Numbered from the stretch's first letter, positions 1 through 8,794 are shown. The stretch: 58,529 bases of DNA from Egibacteraceae bacterium (GCA_035540635.1 DATLGH010000042.1:1-58529), one strand, 5' to 3'. A program made the numbers and translations. Notes: generated by a model from the letters alone, not told the origin.

Positions 1-141
1 CCCCCGAGGGGCCCCTCAACCCACCCGCTCGACAGCCCGCCGGCCGCGGCCCGCCTCGAGGGAGTCGACCGGTACCGCCGCGCCGCGTAACCTTCGCTCT
101 TCACGCACCCCCGCCCCCCTTGGCCCGAGGAGTCCACGCCC

Positions 142-924
142 ATGGAGCCGGTGTACACACCTGTGGTCGGTGCGGCGATCGCCTTCTTCAAGATCATGGG
201 ATGGGACCTCCGCGTCCGGGGGAGCGAGCACGTCCCGGCCGAGGGGCCCGCCGTCCTCGCCACCAACCACATCGGCTACCTCGACTTCGCGTTCGTGGGC
301 TACGCCGCGCGCGACCAGGGGCGCCTCGTGCGGTTCCTGGCGAAGAAGGAGATCTTCGACCACCCGGTCGCGGGGCCGCTCATGCGCGGCATGAAGCACA
401 TCGCGGTCGACCGCTTCGGCCGAGCCGACGTCGCCGTGCGCGCCGCGAGCGACGCCCTGCGCCGCGGCGAGGTCATCGGCATGTTCCCCGAGTCGACGAT
501 CAGCCGCTCCTTCGTGCCGGCGGCCGGCAAGACGGGCGCCGCCCGGATGGCGATGAACGCCTCGGCGCCGCTCGTGCCGGGCGCGGTCTGGGGGTCGCAG
601 CGGATCGTCACGAAGGGCCGCCCGCCGAACTGGCAGCGGCGCGTCGTCATCACCGTCGACTTCGGCGCCCCGATCCCCTACGAGCCCGACGACGACGCCG
701 GGGAGGTCACCAAGCGCCTCATGGCCCGCATCGGCGAGCTCGTCGAGCGGGCCGCCGAGGAGTACCCGCAGCGACCCGCTGACGACGACGACCGCTGGTG
801 GCTGCCCGCCCACCTCGGCGGCACCGCCCCGACGACCGCGGAGGCGGAGGAGATGGCGGTCAAGGAGCGCATCCGCCGCCGCACTCGGCGCCAGGCCGAG
901 CGCAAGCGCGAAACGGGCGCCTGA
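142..924 (+). CDS. PlsC-type 1-acylglycerol-3-phosphate acyltransferase
   Basis: A 260-residue member of the LPLAT/PlsC acyltransferase superfamily, expected to transfer an acyl group from acyl-CoA or acyl-ACP to a lysophospholipid at the inner face of the membrane. The catalytic NHxxxxD box is NHIGYLD at residues 42-48. The second conserved block is FPESTISRS at 115-123, where most relatives have FPEGTRS, so the Gly is replaced by Ser. Length is normal for the family and the C-terminal 30 residues are Arg/Lys-rich. The ATG follows a GAGGAG ribosome site by about ten bases. It stands alone and converges on the L,D-transpeptidase gene. A second, more canonical PlsC lies at 19139-19897. The exact substrate cannot be read from sequence. 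Confidence 0.88.
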   Translation: MEPVYTPVVGAAIAFFKIMGWDLRVRGSEHVPAEGPAVLATNHIGYLDFAFVGYAARDQGRLVRFLAKKEIFDHPVAGPLMRGMKHIAVDRFGRADVAVRAASDALRRGEVIGMFPESTISRSFVPAAGKTGAARMAMNASAPLVPGAVWGSQRIVTKGRPPNWQRRVVITVDFGAPIPYEPDDDAGEVTKRLMARIGELVERAAEEYPQRPADDDDRWWLPAHLGGTAPTTAEAEEMAVKERIRRRTRRQAERKRETGA

Positions 925-956
925 ACCCGGCCCACCACACAGCCACTGCCGTTGCC

Positions 957-1008
957 GCACGTCACCCGACGTGCGCCCCGGCGCCCGGCCGTTCCCGCCG
1001 CGGCGGGA
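957..1008. terminator. Paired hairpins between convergent genes
   Basis: Two perfect inverted repeats lie between the convergent acyltransferase and L,D-transpeptidase genes. The first has a 7-bp stem, 957-963 with 968-974, around the loop ACCC. The second is a 16-base palindrome at 993-1008 (TCCCGCCG then CGGCGGGA). There is no U-tract on either side, so this would be a hairpin-only, bidirectional transcription stop typical of GC-rich actinobacteria. Confidence 0.45.
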
Positions 1009-1041
1009 GCGCGGTTCCTCGTCTGACGTGCCGCCGGCGCC

Positions 1042-2157
1042 CTACGCGCGCAGCGAGACGATGGCCGCGCCCTCACGGACGAGGTCGTAGAGCTGGACCA
1101 CGTCGGTGTTCGTGAGACGCACGCAGCCCTTCGACGCGTCGGTGCCGATCGAGTCGACGTTCGCGGTGCCGTGGAAGCGGATCGCGGGCGCGTCCCAGTT
1201 GATGGCGCGGACGCCGAGGGGGTTGTTCACCCCTGGGCCGATGGTGGGCGGCATGTTGGCTCCCCAGCCGTTCGGCGAGGGGTTGACCCACGTCGGCATG
1301 TGGCGCTTCGCCGTGACGGTGTACCGCCCGACCGGCGTGGGATGGTCGCCCGTCCCCACCGCGACGTCCCAGGAGTGGGTGATCACGCCGCCCCGGTAGA
1401 GGTAGAGCTTGTGCTCGAGCTGGCGGAGCAGGAGCACCTGGTCGAAGGACGCCGTGGTGACCTCGGGCGCGACGGGGTGGACGACGAGGTCGACGGCCTC
1501 GTCGCCCTCGGTCACCGCCTCGTAGAGGCTCTCGGCGCCGGCCTCGGTGTCAACGACCCGCCCGTCGCTGCCCGCGACGATCTGCACCCAGCCCGTCGAG
1601 TAGTCCAGGGCGGCGTCCGTGGGAGCGAGGTTCACCTCGGCGGCGATCGCGTCGACGAAGTCGCGCGCGCCCTCCTCGGAGTGCGTGACGGTGACGTCCC
1701 GCGCGAAGTCGAGCTCCTCGCCGAACCAGCGCATGCGAGCGTAGCCGATCCACCCGGGGTGGGCGCTCGCGTCCACGGCTGCGGCGACTGCCTCCTCGGC
1801 GTCGCTCGTCGCTCCGAGCTCGCGGGGGGTGGTGGACCACTCCTCCGTCTGCCAGCGCACGGTCACCGGGCGGTCGAGCTCGGGCGCGATGGACTCCTCG
1901 ACGGCGGCGAGCGCCTCCTCGGCCGTGAGGCCGCTGACGTCCACGCCGGCCACGGTCGCGGTCGGCAGGATGCGCCCGTCGTAGCTCCCCGCGTACGCAG
2001 CCGTCCCGTAGCCGACCACCGCACCGGCGGCCAAGGCCGCGAGCCCCACCACGGCGCCGGTCCCCCACAGCCACCTGCGCCGGTGTCCACGCTCAGGCAC
2101 GACCGGCTCCCCCGCCGCGGGGACGGAAGGCGCACCCTCCAAAACGTCCGTGGTCAT
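1042..2157 (-). CDS. Membrane-anchored L,D-transpeptidase (YkuD domain)
   Basis: Predicted peptidoglycan 3-3 cross-linking (or protein-anchoring) L,D-transpeptidase of 371 residues. A short cytoplasmic N-terminus is followed by one membrane segment at about residues 29-56. A VanW/YoaR-like peptidoglycan-binding region covers roughly 60-230, and the YkuD catalytic domain takes the last 130 residues. The YkuD signature is visible: His about 16 residues before the nucleophile and SKGCVRL with the catalytic Cys at about 345. I chose the ATG at 2157 (MTTDVLEG) over the in-frame GTG at 2214, because a purine-rich GAAGGGG stretch precedes it and the earlier 19 residues are unlike a signal region. 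Its promoter probably lies in the 120-bp gap to aceE, where TAGACT is a -10-like element on this strand. Function confidence is high; substrate specificity is unknown. Confidence 0.88.
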   Translation of the reverse strand: MTTDVLEGAPSVPAAGEPVVPERGHRRRWLWGTGAVVGLAALAAGAVVGYGTAAYAGSYDGRILPTATVAGVDVSGLTAEEALAAVEESIAPELDRPVTVRWQTEEWSTTPRELGATSDAEEAVAAAVDASAHPGWIGYARMRWFGEELDFARDVTVTHSEEGARDFVDAIAAEVNLAPTDAALDYSTGWVQIVAGSDGRVVDTEAGAESLYEAVTEGDEAVDLVVHPVAPEVTTASFDQVLLLRQLEHKLYLYRGGVITHSWDVAVGTGDHPTPVGRYTVTAKRHMPTWVNPSPNGWGANMPPTIGPGVNNPLGVRAINWDAPAIRFHGTANVDSIGTDASKGCVRLTNTDVVQLYDLVREGAAIVSLRA

Positions 2158-2278
2158 CGCGCCCCTTCGCCCCTGCTTGCCTTCCCTGCCCATGAGCAAC
2201 ATGGATCGCACCACGCCGCAGTAGAAGACGGGAGTCTAGTGCAAGCGCGCGCACCGTGCCGCTGGACTTTCGACCACG

Positions 2279-5038
2279 TCAAGGAACCGCAGTCGTCGCG
2301 TCGGGGTCGACGTCGTAGCGCGCGATGGCCTCGGCGACGGTCGCGTGCTTCACGTCCCCCTCGAGGGCGAGCTCGTGGAGGATCGCCACGACGATCGACG
2401 CGGCGTCGACCCGGAAGTGGCGACGCAGCGCGGCACGGGTGTCGGACCGGCCGAAGCCGTCGGTGCCGAGCACCCCGTAGGGCCTCGGCACCCACCGGGC
2501 GACGAGACCGGGCACGGCCGCCTGGTAGTCCGACACGCCCACGACCGGTCCCTCGGCGTCCGCGAGGAGCTGCGTGACGATCGGCCACCGCGGCTTGTCG
2601 GTCGGGTGGAGCTGGTTCCAGCGGTCGCAGTCGACCCCGTCCCGGTGCAGCTCGACCCAGCCGGGGGCGCTCCACACGTCCGCGTCGACGTCCCACTCCT
2701 CGCCGAGGAGCCGGGCGGCCTCGAGCGCCTCGCGCATGATGCTGCCGCTCGCGAGGATCTGCGCGCGGTGGCTGCGTTCCCCCTCGGCCTGCTGGTAGCG
2801 GTACAGGCCCCGGAGGACAGCCCCCTCGTCGAGGCCCTCGGGCATCGGCGGCTGCACGACCGGCTCGTTGTAGACGGTGAGGTAGTACATGACGTCGGGC
2901 GAGCGGCCGGTCGCGTCGCCGAACATGCGCCGGATGCCGTCCTCGACGATCACCGCGATCTCGTAGGCGAACGACGGGTCGTAGGCGACCACCGCCGGGT
3001 TCGTGGCCGCCATGAGCAGCGAGTGGCCGTCCTGGTGCTGCAGGCCCTCCCCGTTCAGGGTCGTGCGGCCCGCGGTCGCGGCCATGAGGAACCCGCGGGC
3101 ACGCTGGTCGGCTGCGGACCAGATCGAGTCGCCGGTGCGCTGAAAGCCGAACATCGAGTAGAAGACGTACACCGGCAGCATCGGCTCGGCGAACGTCGCG
3201 TAGCTCGTGCCGGCGGCGTGGAAGGAGCCCATCGAGCCGGCTTCGGTGATCCCCTCGTGGAGGATCTGGCCGTCCCTGGCCTCGCGGTAGGCGAGGAGCA
3301 TCTCGCGGTCGACGGGCTCGTACTGCTGCCCGTGCGGCGAGTAGATCTTCTGCGACGGAAACAGCGAGTCCATGCCGAAGGTCCGCGCCTCGTCGGGGAT
3401 GATCGGCACGATCCGCCGGCCCAGCTCGTCCGCCTTGAACAGGTCCTTGAGCAGCCGCACGAACGCCATGGTGGTTGCGACCTCGTGCTTGCCCGAGCCC
3501 TTCTTCAGCTCCGCGTAGGCGTCCTTCGCCGGCAGCTTCAGGGGCTTGGCGCGCAACACCCGTCGCGGCAGCGAGCCGCCGAGCTCGCGGCGACGGTCCA
3601 TCATGTACGCGATCTCCTCGGAGTCGCGGCCGGGGTGGTAGTAGGGCGGCAGGTCGCCCTCGAGCTCGGCGTCGGAGATCTCGAGGTAGAGACGGTCGCG
3701 GAACTTCTTCAGGGCCTTCTGGGTGAGCTTCTTCATCTGGTGGGTGGCGTTGCGCGCCTCGAAGTCCGGCCCGAGCGTCCACCCCTTGATGGTCTGCGCG
3801 AGGATGACCGTCGGCTGCCCGGTGTGCTCGACGGCGGCCTTGAACGCGGCGTAGACCTTGCGGTAGTCGTGCCCCCCACGGTCGAGGACCGGCAGGTCCT
3901 CGTCGGTGAGCCCGCTCGCGGCGAGGATGCGCTGCAGCTCGTCGCTGTCGAAGAACTGCTCACGGATGTACTTGCCGCTCGAGGTCGTGTAGGTCTGGAA
4001 CTGGCCGTCGGGGGTCTCGTTCATCTTGCGGACGAGCTCGCCGTCGCGGTCGTGGGCGAGCAGCTCGTCCCACTTGCGGCCCCACACGACCTTCACGACG
4101 TTCCAGCCCGCGCCCCGGAAGTAGGCCTCGAGCTCCTGGATGATCTTGCCGTTGCCACGCACGGGGCCGTCGAGGCGCTGGAGGTTGCAGTTGATGACGA
4201 AGGTGAGGTTGTCGAGCTCCTCGCGGCCGGCCACGCCGAGGGCGCCGAGGGCCTCGGGCTCGTCCATCTCGCCGTCCCCGAGGAAGCACCACACCCGCGA
4301 GCCGGAGGTGTCGGCGATGCCGCGGTTGTGGAGGTAGCGGTTGAACCGGGCCTGGTAGATCGCGTTGATCGCGCCGAGCCCCATGGAGACCGTGGGGTAC
4401 TCCCAGAAGTCGGGCATGAGCCGGGGGTGTGGATAGCTCGACAGGCCCTCCGACGAGCTCTCCTGGCGGAAGCCGTCGAGCTGGTCCTCACTCAGGCGGC
4501 CCTCGAGGTAGGCGCGCGCGTAGATGCCCGGCGAGGCGTGGCCCTGGATGAAGATCTGGTCACCCGCCTGGGTGGTGTCGTCCCCGCCCGCGGCACCGCT
4601 GCCGCCCTTCCCCGCGGCACCGCTGCCGCCTTTCCCCCGGAAGAAGTGGTTGAACCCGACCTCGTAGAGCGACGCGGACGAGGCGTACGTGGCGATGTGG
4701 CCGCCGACGCCGATCTCCGGACGGTTCGCGCGGCTGACCATGACCGCGGCGTTCCAGCGGATGTAGGCGCGGATGCGCCGCTCGATGTGCTCGTCGCCGG
4801 GGAACGGCGGTTCCCGCTCCGGCGGGATGGTGTTGATGTAGTCGGTGGAGGTGAGCGCCGGCACGCCGACCTGGTTGGCCTGCGCCTCCTGGAGCAGCCG
4901 CAGGACGAGGTAGCGCGCGCGATCACGCCCGTGGGCGTCGATCACCGCGTGGAGGGAGTCGAGCCACTCTCGCGTCTCGGCGGGGTCGGCGTCGGGCAGC
5001 TGGCTCGGCATCCCGTCGACGATGACCTTGTCGCTCAC
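2279..5038 (-). CDS. aceE: Pyruvate dehydrogenase E1 component, homodimeric type
   Basis: The 919-residue E1 subunit decarboxylates pyruvate with thiamine diphosphate and hands the acetyl group to the lipoyl E2 of the pyruvate dehydrogenase complex. The TPP motif starts at GDGEMDE (254-260) with its Asn near 283-285, and the homodimeric AceE architecture runs full length. The start is GTG at 5038, preceded by a strong GAGGAGGG site. The GTG overlaps the udgX stop as GTGA, so translation is probably coupled. An unusual Gly/Ala/Ser/Lys insert of two perfect 8-residue units sits at residues 136-151, in a surface-loop region before the QGHASPG motif. E2 and E3 genes are not in this window. Placement behind a DNA-repair gene is odd for a housekeeping enzyme and suggests it also has another promoter. 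Confidence 0.97.
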   Translation of the reverse strand: MSDKVIVDGMPSQLPDADPAETREWLDSLHAVIDAHGRDRARYLVLRLLQEAQANQVGVPALTSTDYINTIPPEREPPFPGDEHIERRIRAYIRWNAAVMVSRANRPEIGVGGHIATYASSASLYEVGFNHFFRGKGGSGAAGKGGSGAAGGDDTTQAGDQIFIQGHASPGIYARAYLEGRLSEDQLDGFRQESSSEGLSSYPHPRLMPDFWEYPTVSMGLGAINAIYQARFNRYLHNRGIADTSGSRVWCFLGDGEMDEPEALGALGVAGREELDNLTFVINCNLQRLDGPVRGNGKIIQELEAYFRGAGWNVVKVVWGRKWDELLAHDRDGELVRKMNETPDGQFQTYTTSSGKYIREQFFDSDELQRILAASGLTDEDLPVLDRGGHDYRKVYAAFKAAVEHTGQPTVILAQTIKGWTLGPDFEARNATHQMKKLTQKALKKFRDRLYLEISDAELEGDLPPYYHPGRDSEEIAYMMDRRRELGGSLPRRVLRAKPLKLPAKDAYAELKKGSGKHEVATTMAFVRLLKDLFKADELGRRIVPIIPDEARTFGMDSLFPSQKIYSPHGQQYEPVDREMLLAYREARDGQILHEGITEAGSMGSFHAAGTSYATFAEPMLPVYVFYSMFGFQRTGDSIWSAADQRARGFLMAATAGRTTLNGEGLQHQDGHSLLMAATNPAVVAYDPSFAYEIAVIVEDGIRRMFGDATGRSPDVMYYLTVYNEPVVQPPMPEGLDEGAVLRGLYRYQQAEGERSHRAQILASGSIMREALEAARLLGEEWDVDADVWSAPGWVELHRDGVDCDRWNQLHPTDKPRWPIVTQLLADAEGPVVGVSDYQAAVPGLVARWVPRPYGVLGTDGFGRSDTRAALRRHFRVDAASIVVAILHELALEGDVKHATVAEAIARYDVDPDATTAVP
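4586..4633 (-). repeat. aceE: In-frame 2 x 24-bp tandem repeat inside aceE
   Basis: Two adjacent 24-base units each encode KGGSGAAG (aceE residues 136-143 and 144-151). They differ only at the Lys wobble base (AAA versus AAG) and one or two other third positions. They form a flexible glycine-rich insert not present in the AceE proteins I know. Its DNA core resembles that of the repeat at 25218-25289 in an unrelated gene. Confidence 0.85.
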
Positions 5039-5724
5039 CGTTCCCTCCTCGATCGCGGGCCGTTGTCGTCCAACCCTAGTGCGCCCGACCGGCCGAGGAG
5101 GCGGGCCGCCGCGGTGAGATCATCGACGAAGTCGGCGCGAGCCTCGGCGCGGGCGTCCTCGTCGGGTCGCCCGCCCCCGCGGGCCCGAAGGATAGACGAG
5201 GGGTGCACGGTGGCGATGACCGTGCGCCCGTCCTCCCACGCGATCGGCTCACCGCGCTGGGCCGTGACCCGGAACGACCGGCCGAGCAGGGCCTTCGCGG
5301 CGGTCGCCCCGAGCACGACGATCACCTTCGGGTCGACGACCGCGATCTCGGCGTCGAGCCACGGGCGGCAGGCGGTGATGTGCTCGGTCTTCGGCGTGGC
5401 GTGGATCCGCCGCTTGCCGCGGGGGGTGAAGCTGAAGTGCTTGACGACGTTGGTGACGTACGCGGCCTCACGGTCGATGCCGGCGGCCTGCAGCCCTTCT
5501 CCGAGCTCGCGGCCCGCCGGGCCGACGAAGGGGTGACCCTCCCGGTCCTCGCGGTCGCCCGGCTGCTCGCCGAGGAGCATGAGCGGCGCGGGCGCCGGCC
5601 CCTCGCCGAACACCGTCTGGGTGGTGCCCTCCCACAGGGCGCAGGCGCGGCAGCCGGCGGCGGCTTCGCGCAGCTCGGGCAGGGTCGCGCGCTCGGGGAC
5701 GAGGGGCGCGGCGGCGGCGCTCAC
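5035..5724 (-). CDS. udgX: UdgX-type uracil-DNA glycosylase
   Basis: A 229-residue uracil-DNA glycosylase of the UdgX branch. Known UdgX proteins excise uracil and stay covalently attached to the DNA sugar through a His in the KRRIH loop. That loop is intact here at residues 104-108 (catalytic His108). GEQPGD at 52-57 carries the family-4 motif A and HPSSILR at 174-180 is motif B. Cys25, Cys28 and Cys119 are candidate 4Fe-4S ligands; His96 in VVKHF sits where ordinary family-4 enzymes have a Cys, so the fourth ligand is uncertain. GTG start at 5724. It follows DUF6504 by about 100 bp on the same strand, and its stop overlaps the aceE start (GTGA). The upstream promoter carries an SOS box, so DNA-damage induction is likely. 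UdgX identity is clear; operon membership is inferred. Confidence 0.93.
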   Translation of the reverse strand: MSAAAAPLVPERATLPELREAAAGCRACALWEGTTQTVFGEGPAPAPLMLLGEQPGDREDREGHPFVGPAGRELGEGLQAAGIDREAAYVTNVVKHFSFTPRGKRRIHATPKTEHITACRPWLDAEIAVVDPKVIVVLGATAAKALLGRSFRVTAQRGEPIAWEDGRTVIATVHPSSILRARGGGRPDEDARAEARADFVDDLTAAARLLGRSGALGLDDNGPRSRRER

Positions 5725-5826
5725 CGGGCCGGCCCCCCCGATGCGCCGAGCGCGACTCGCACGACACCTCGTCGGGGGATCATGGCAGCGGTGTGCCCGC
5801 GCTGGCGCCGCGTTGAACGTCGGTCG

Positions 5827-6075
5827 CTAGTCCCACACCCGGTCGAGGCGCCAGGCGCCGGCTTCGTGGACGAGCTCGTACACCCCGCCCCCCGCCTCGA
5901 CCCGCCAGAGGTCCCGCTGGGGTACCTCGATCGCCCCGCCCGACCAGTAGCCGGCGTCCTCCCTCCAGTGGCCGAGCACCGCCCGCACCCGGTAGCTGGC
6001 GCCACGCCAGGAGAACCGCGTCGGGCCCGTGCGGTCGACGTCGACCTCGACCGGTTCCCGGTAGCGCTTGGCCAT
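5827..6075 (-). CDS. DUF6504 family protein
   Basis: An 82-residue protein of the DUF6504 type, recognised by its MAKRYREP start, the WRGASYRVRAVLGHW block and the terminal VYELVHEAGAWRLDRVWD-like block. No catalytic motif is visible; it is rich in Trp and Arg and looks like a small compact fold. From memory, relatives in many actinobacteria sit beside imuB/dnaE2 translesion-polymerase genes, but no polymerase gene is present here. The ATG at 6075 is chosen over GTG at 6165 because a perfect GGAGGG site lies five bases before it and the extra 30 residues are low-complexity Arg/Pro. It is the first gene after an SOS-box promoter and is followed by udgX. Function unknown; DNA-damage response is inferred from context. 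Confidence 0.8.
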   Translation of the reverse strand: MAKRYREPVEVDVDRTGPTRFSWRGASYRVRAVLGHWREDAGYWSGGAIEVPQRDLWRVEAGGGVYELVHEAGAWRLDRVWD

Positions 6076-6185
6076 TCGTCCCTCCGCGGTTGCGCGGCTG
6101 CGCGAGCGGCGTGGACGTGGCAGCGTGGCGGCCGGCTCACGCCTTCCCTCGCGTCCGGCCGCCACGCCGTGGTTGCCAGGACCGA

Positions 6186-6242
6186 ATCGAACTTCCGTTC
6201 GATCCCGACGGGCACGGTACGCCCGCGACCAGCCCGCGTCAA
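6186..6242 (-). promoter_or_regulatory. LexA-controlled promoter (SOS box) for DUF6504-udgX
   Basis: On the minus strand, TTGACG (6242-6237) and TACCGT (6219-6214) are separated by exactly 17 bases, a good sigma-70-type promoter. Four to six bases downstream of the expected start site lies the perfect palindrome ATCGAAC-N4-GTTCGAT (6203-6186), which contains the actinobacterial LexA/SOS box GAAC-N4-GTTC in its extended TCGAAC...GTTCGA form. Repressor bound here would block initiation. The -35 hexamer overlaps the stop codon of the upstream lipoprotein gene. The leader to the DUF6504 ATG is about 130 bases. Confidence 0.8.
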
Positions 6243-7156
6243 GACGGTGGGGGGAGGACCTCGTCGAGGAGCTCCTCGGCGAGCTCCTCGGGCTCGGCGC
6301 CGCCCACGACCTCTCCGTTCAGGCGGGCGAGGCGGTCGGTGTCGAGCAGCGCGACGACCGGGGCGAGGGCAGCCGCGACCTCCGGCGCCCGCTCGAGGGT
6401 GCGGCTGCGCGCGACCGGGGCGACGACGAAGGCAGGGAACACGACGAGGTCGTCGCTCACCGGCACGAGACCGGCCCGCCGTGCGGCCCCCGAGGTGGCC
6501 GTGGCCAGACCCGCGTAGCACGAGCCGTCCGCGACCTGCTCGATGGCCTGTTGCTCGTCCGCGGCCACGAGCTCGACGTCGTCGACGTTGAACGCGTACG
6601 CCCGGGCGAGGTCGGCGAGCCCGCCGGGCCGCCGGATGAAGTCCCGGTCGGCGCAGAGCCGTTGCCCGGACAGCCCACGTGACAGCCACGAGAGCGTGGC
6701 CGGCTCGTCGGCGGGCAGCTGGGACTCGCGGACGAACAGGGCGAGGGTGGCGTTGGCGGCAGCCGGCTCCAGCCAGGTGAGGTTGCGCTCCTCGTCGGCC
6801 CGGCGCACCCGCTCGTAGGACTCCGTGGGGTCAGCGGGCGGGGTCTGCTGGTGCAGCCCGAGCGCCCACGCGGCGCCCGTGTAGTCCCAGAACAGGTCGA
6901 TGTTGCCCCGGATGGCCTCCCGCCGCAGGTCGACGGTGCTCCCGAGGTCCGCGCGGATCTCCGGGGCGAGGCCCGCGCGGTCGAGGGCGACGATGCTGAG
7001 CGCCGCGAGCAGGCGCTGCTCGTCGGTGGAGCCGACCCCCACGACAACCGTCGGGGACGGACGCGACGTCGCGGGCAGGCACGCCGTGACGGCGAGCACG
7101 CACGCGACGAGGGCGGCGAGCACGATGCGGGGCCGATGCGGAGCGCAGGGGCGCAT
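6239..7156 (-). CDS. Osmoprotectant/glycine-betaine ABC transporter substrate-binding lipoprotein (OpuAC-like)
   Basis: A 305-residue extracytoplasmic binding protein of the OpuAC/ProX group, which binds quaternary ammonium osmolytes. The N-terminus is a lipoprotein signal with lipobox LAVTAC and Cys26 as the lipid-modified residue. The mature part opens with the typical VVVGVGSTDEQ-like strand and contains GNIDLFWDYTG, the segment that forms the binding cleft in this family. No permease or ATPase gene is adjacent, so it must partner with a transporter encoded elsewhere or be a solitary sensor. It is divergent from the thioredoxin-fold lipoprotein gene (82-bp gap). Its stop codon lies within the -35 element of the SOS promoter. 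The ligand is inferred from family only. Confidence 0.82.
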   Translation of the reverse strand: MRPCAPHRPRIVLAALVACVLAVTACLPATSRPSPTVVVGVGSTDEQRLLAALSIVALDRAGLAPEIRADLGSTVDLRREAIRGNIDLFWDYTGAAWALGLHQQTPPADPTESYERVRRADEERNLTWLEPAAANATLALFVRESQLPADEPATLSWLSRGLSGQRLCADRDFIRRPGGLADLARAYAFNVDDVELVAADEQQAIEQVADGSCYAGLATATSGAARRAGLVPVSDDLVVFPAFVVAPVARSRTLERAPEVAAALAPVVALLDTDRLARLNGEVVGGAEPEELAEELLDEVLPPPS

Positions 7157-7238
7157 ACGGCGAGTCTGCCGTCAGTTGCCCGGTGCCGCCGACGCTACGC
7201 TGGTCGGCGCCCTCCCTTTCGAGAAGGACCGTAGCCGC

Positions 7239-8129
7239 ATGCACCGAAGAGCTCTGCTGAGATCCGCCGGCCTGGCAGCGGGGGCTCTCGCCGCCGGTGG
7301 AGCCCTCGGCGCGTGCGGCGAGGAGGCGCAGCCCCCCGGGCGACCCCCCGGCAAGGCGTCGGTGGAGACGAGCACCGGCGAGGAGCAGAGCCTGGTCGTG
7401 ATCAGCGCCTCGTTCGAGACCCTGGCCGGCACCGACCGGCGGTTCGCGTTCGGGGTCACGACCGCCGACAGCGTCCCCCTGCGCGAGGCAGACCTCGACG
7501 TCCGGGTCCACGACCTCGAGGGCAACGAGCTCGCGGGGCCGTTCCCCGCGGAGTTCGTCGACGCCGGCGGACCGCTCGGCGTCTACGTCACCCGCATCGA
7601 CGTCCCCGAGCCGGGACGCGTCGTCGTCGTCGTCCGCGACGGGGACGCCGTCGGCGAGGTGGCGGTGAGCGTCGTCGCCCCGGAGGACAGCAAGCTGCCG
7701 GTGCCCGGCGAGGCCGCGCCCGTCACCGCCACGCCGACCGTGGCCGACCCGATGGGCCTCGAACGGCTCTGCACCCTCGAGCCCGAGGCCTGCGGCATGC
7801 ACGAGGTCAGCCTCGACGAGGCGATCGCCGGCGGCCGGCCCGTCGTGCTCCTCTTCGCCACCCCCGCCTATTGCCAGACCGCGGTGTGCGGGCCCGCCGT
7901 CGAGAACCTCGAGGCGGTGCGCACCGACGGCGACTGGGGCGACGTGGCGTTCGTCCACGTCGAGATCTACAGCGACGCTGGGCGGAGCCTCACCCCGCCC
8001 GTGGTCGAGTGGAACCTGCCGAGCGAGCCCTGGGTGTTCACGATCGCGGGCGACGGCACGGTCGTCGACCGCCTCGATGCCATCCTCGTCCCCCAGGAGC
8101 TGCGCGCAATGACGAGCGCGCTGCTGTAG
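7239..8129 (+). CDS. Tat/lipoprotein with thioredoxin-like fold
   Basis: A 296-residue exported protein. The first 25 residues combine an RRALLRSAG twin-arginine-like stretch, a hydrophobic Ala/Gly core and the lipobox LGAC, so the mature protein is probably lipid-anchored outside the membrane. Residues about 45-150 form an immunoglobulin-like beta-rich region. The C-terminal ~120 residues look like a thioredoxin fold, with VVLLFATPAYCQTAVCG carrying two Cys spaced by four residues (C-x4-C) rather than the usual CxxC. The final EPWVFTIAGDGTVVDRL block is typical of TlpA/AhpC-like folds. The ATG at 7239 follows GAGAAGGA by about ten bases. A role in extracytoplasmic thiol chemistry is plausible but unproven. 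Confidence 0.8.
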   Translation: MHRRALLRSAGLAAGALAAGGALGACGEEAQPPGRPPGKASVETSTGEEQSLVVISASFETLAGTDRRFAFGVTTADSVPLREADLDVRVHDLEGNELAGPFPAEFVDAGGPLGVYVTRIDVPEPGRVVVVVRDGDAVGEVAVSVVAPEDSKLPVPGEAAPVTATPTVADPMGLERLCTLEPEACGMHEVSLDEAIAGGRPVVLLFATPAYCQTAVCGPAVENLEAVRTDGDWGDVAFVHVEIYSDAGRSLTPPVVEWNLPSEPWVFTIAGDGTVVDRLDAILVPQELRAMTSALL

Positions 8130-8140
8130 AAGGTCCCTGG

Positions 8141-8794
8141 TCAGGCCCGGCGCAGGAGGGCCGCGAGCTCGGCGGCTGCGGCGGCGGGTCGGGCAGCCTC
8201 GCTGAGGGCGCGGACCACCACGAGGCGGCGCGCGCCCGTGGCGAGCACCGCGGGGGCGGTGGCGGGCGCCATGCCGCCGGTCACGAACCACGGCCGGTCA
8301 CCGGCGACGGCCGCGGCGTGACGCAGCGGCTCGAGGCCGATCGGTGGCCGGCCCTGCTTCGTCGGCGTCGCGTGGACGGGTCCGACGGCGAAGTAGTCAC
8401 AGTCCTCGACGAGCGCCCGGTCGATCTCCGCGACGGTGTGCGTGGAGCGGCCGACGATCCGCTCGACCCCGACGATCACGCGCGCCTCGGCGGGCAGGGC
8501 GTCGTCCTGGCCGACATGCACACCGTCGGCGTGGACCTCCACGGACAGGGACGGGTCGTCGTTCAGCACGAACAGGGCACCGTGGCGCTCCGCGGCGGCC
8601 CGGAAGACCGCGGCGGCCGCACGCAGCTCGTCGACGCCCGCGGCCTTGTCGCGAAGCTGCACGACGTCCACCCCGTTCGCGAGGACCGCGTCGAGCAGCT
8701 CGGGCAGGTCGCCCTGCTCGGCGCGCCGGTCCACGCACAGGTAGAGCACCGCGTCGGCGAGCCGCCGCCGCCGCCAGTCCCCGTCGCGGGTCAC
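8141..8794 (-). CDS. thiE: Thiamine-phosphate synthase
   Basis: Joins HMP-pyrophosphate with the thiazole phosphate to make thiamine phosphate. The 217-residue TIM-barrel protein shows the family landmarks VDVVQLRDKAA (PPi/Mg site), LFVLNDD, DGVHVGQDD, VGPVHATPTKQG and FVTGGM. The GTG start at 8794 (VTRDGDWRRRR) gives the usual length of about 215 and has a GGGGAG site before it; longer in-frame extension is Arg-rich and unlikely. It converges on the thioredoxin-fold gene with an 11-base gap. No other thiamine genes and no TPP riboswitch are visible nearby. The product feeds TPP-dependent enzymes such as the nearby AceE, but linkage is only positional. Confidence 0.95.
   Translation of the reverse strand: MTRDGDWRRRRLADAVLYLCVDRRAEQGDLPELLDAVLANGVDVVQLRDKAAGVDELRAAAAVFRAAAERHGALFVLNDDPSLSVEVHADGVHVGQDDALPAEARVIVGVERIVGRSTHTVAEIDRALVEDCDYFAVGPVHATPTKQGRPPIGLEPLRHAAAVAGDRPWFVTGGMAPATAPAVLATGARRLVVVRALSEAARPAAAAAELAALLRRA

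Noticed and set aside
6-17. Perfect palindrome GAGGGGCCCCTC at the window edge
   Set aside because: Short and GC-only, expected often by chance in this composition; the upstream context is not visible.
2345-5536. Open frame of 1063 codons on the plus strand opposite aceE and udgX
   Set aside because: Antisense shadow of two clearly real genes; no motif or ribosome site.
6170-6222. T-loop-like GTTCGATCCC suggesting a tRNA
   Set aside because: No acceptor, D or anticodon stem can be folded; the sequence is explained by the SOS palindrome ATCGAAC-N4-GTTCGAT.
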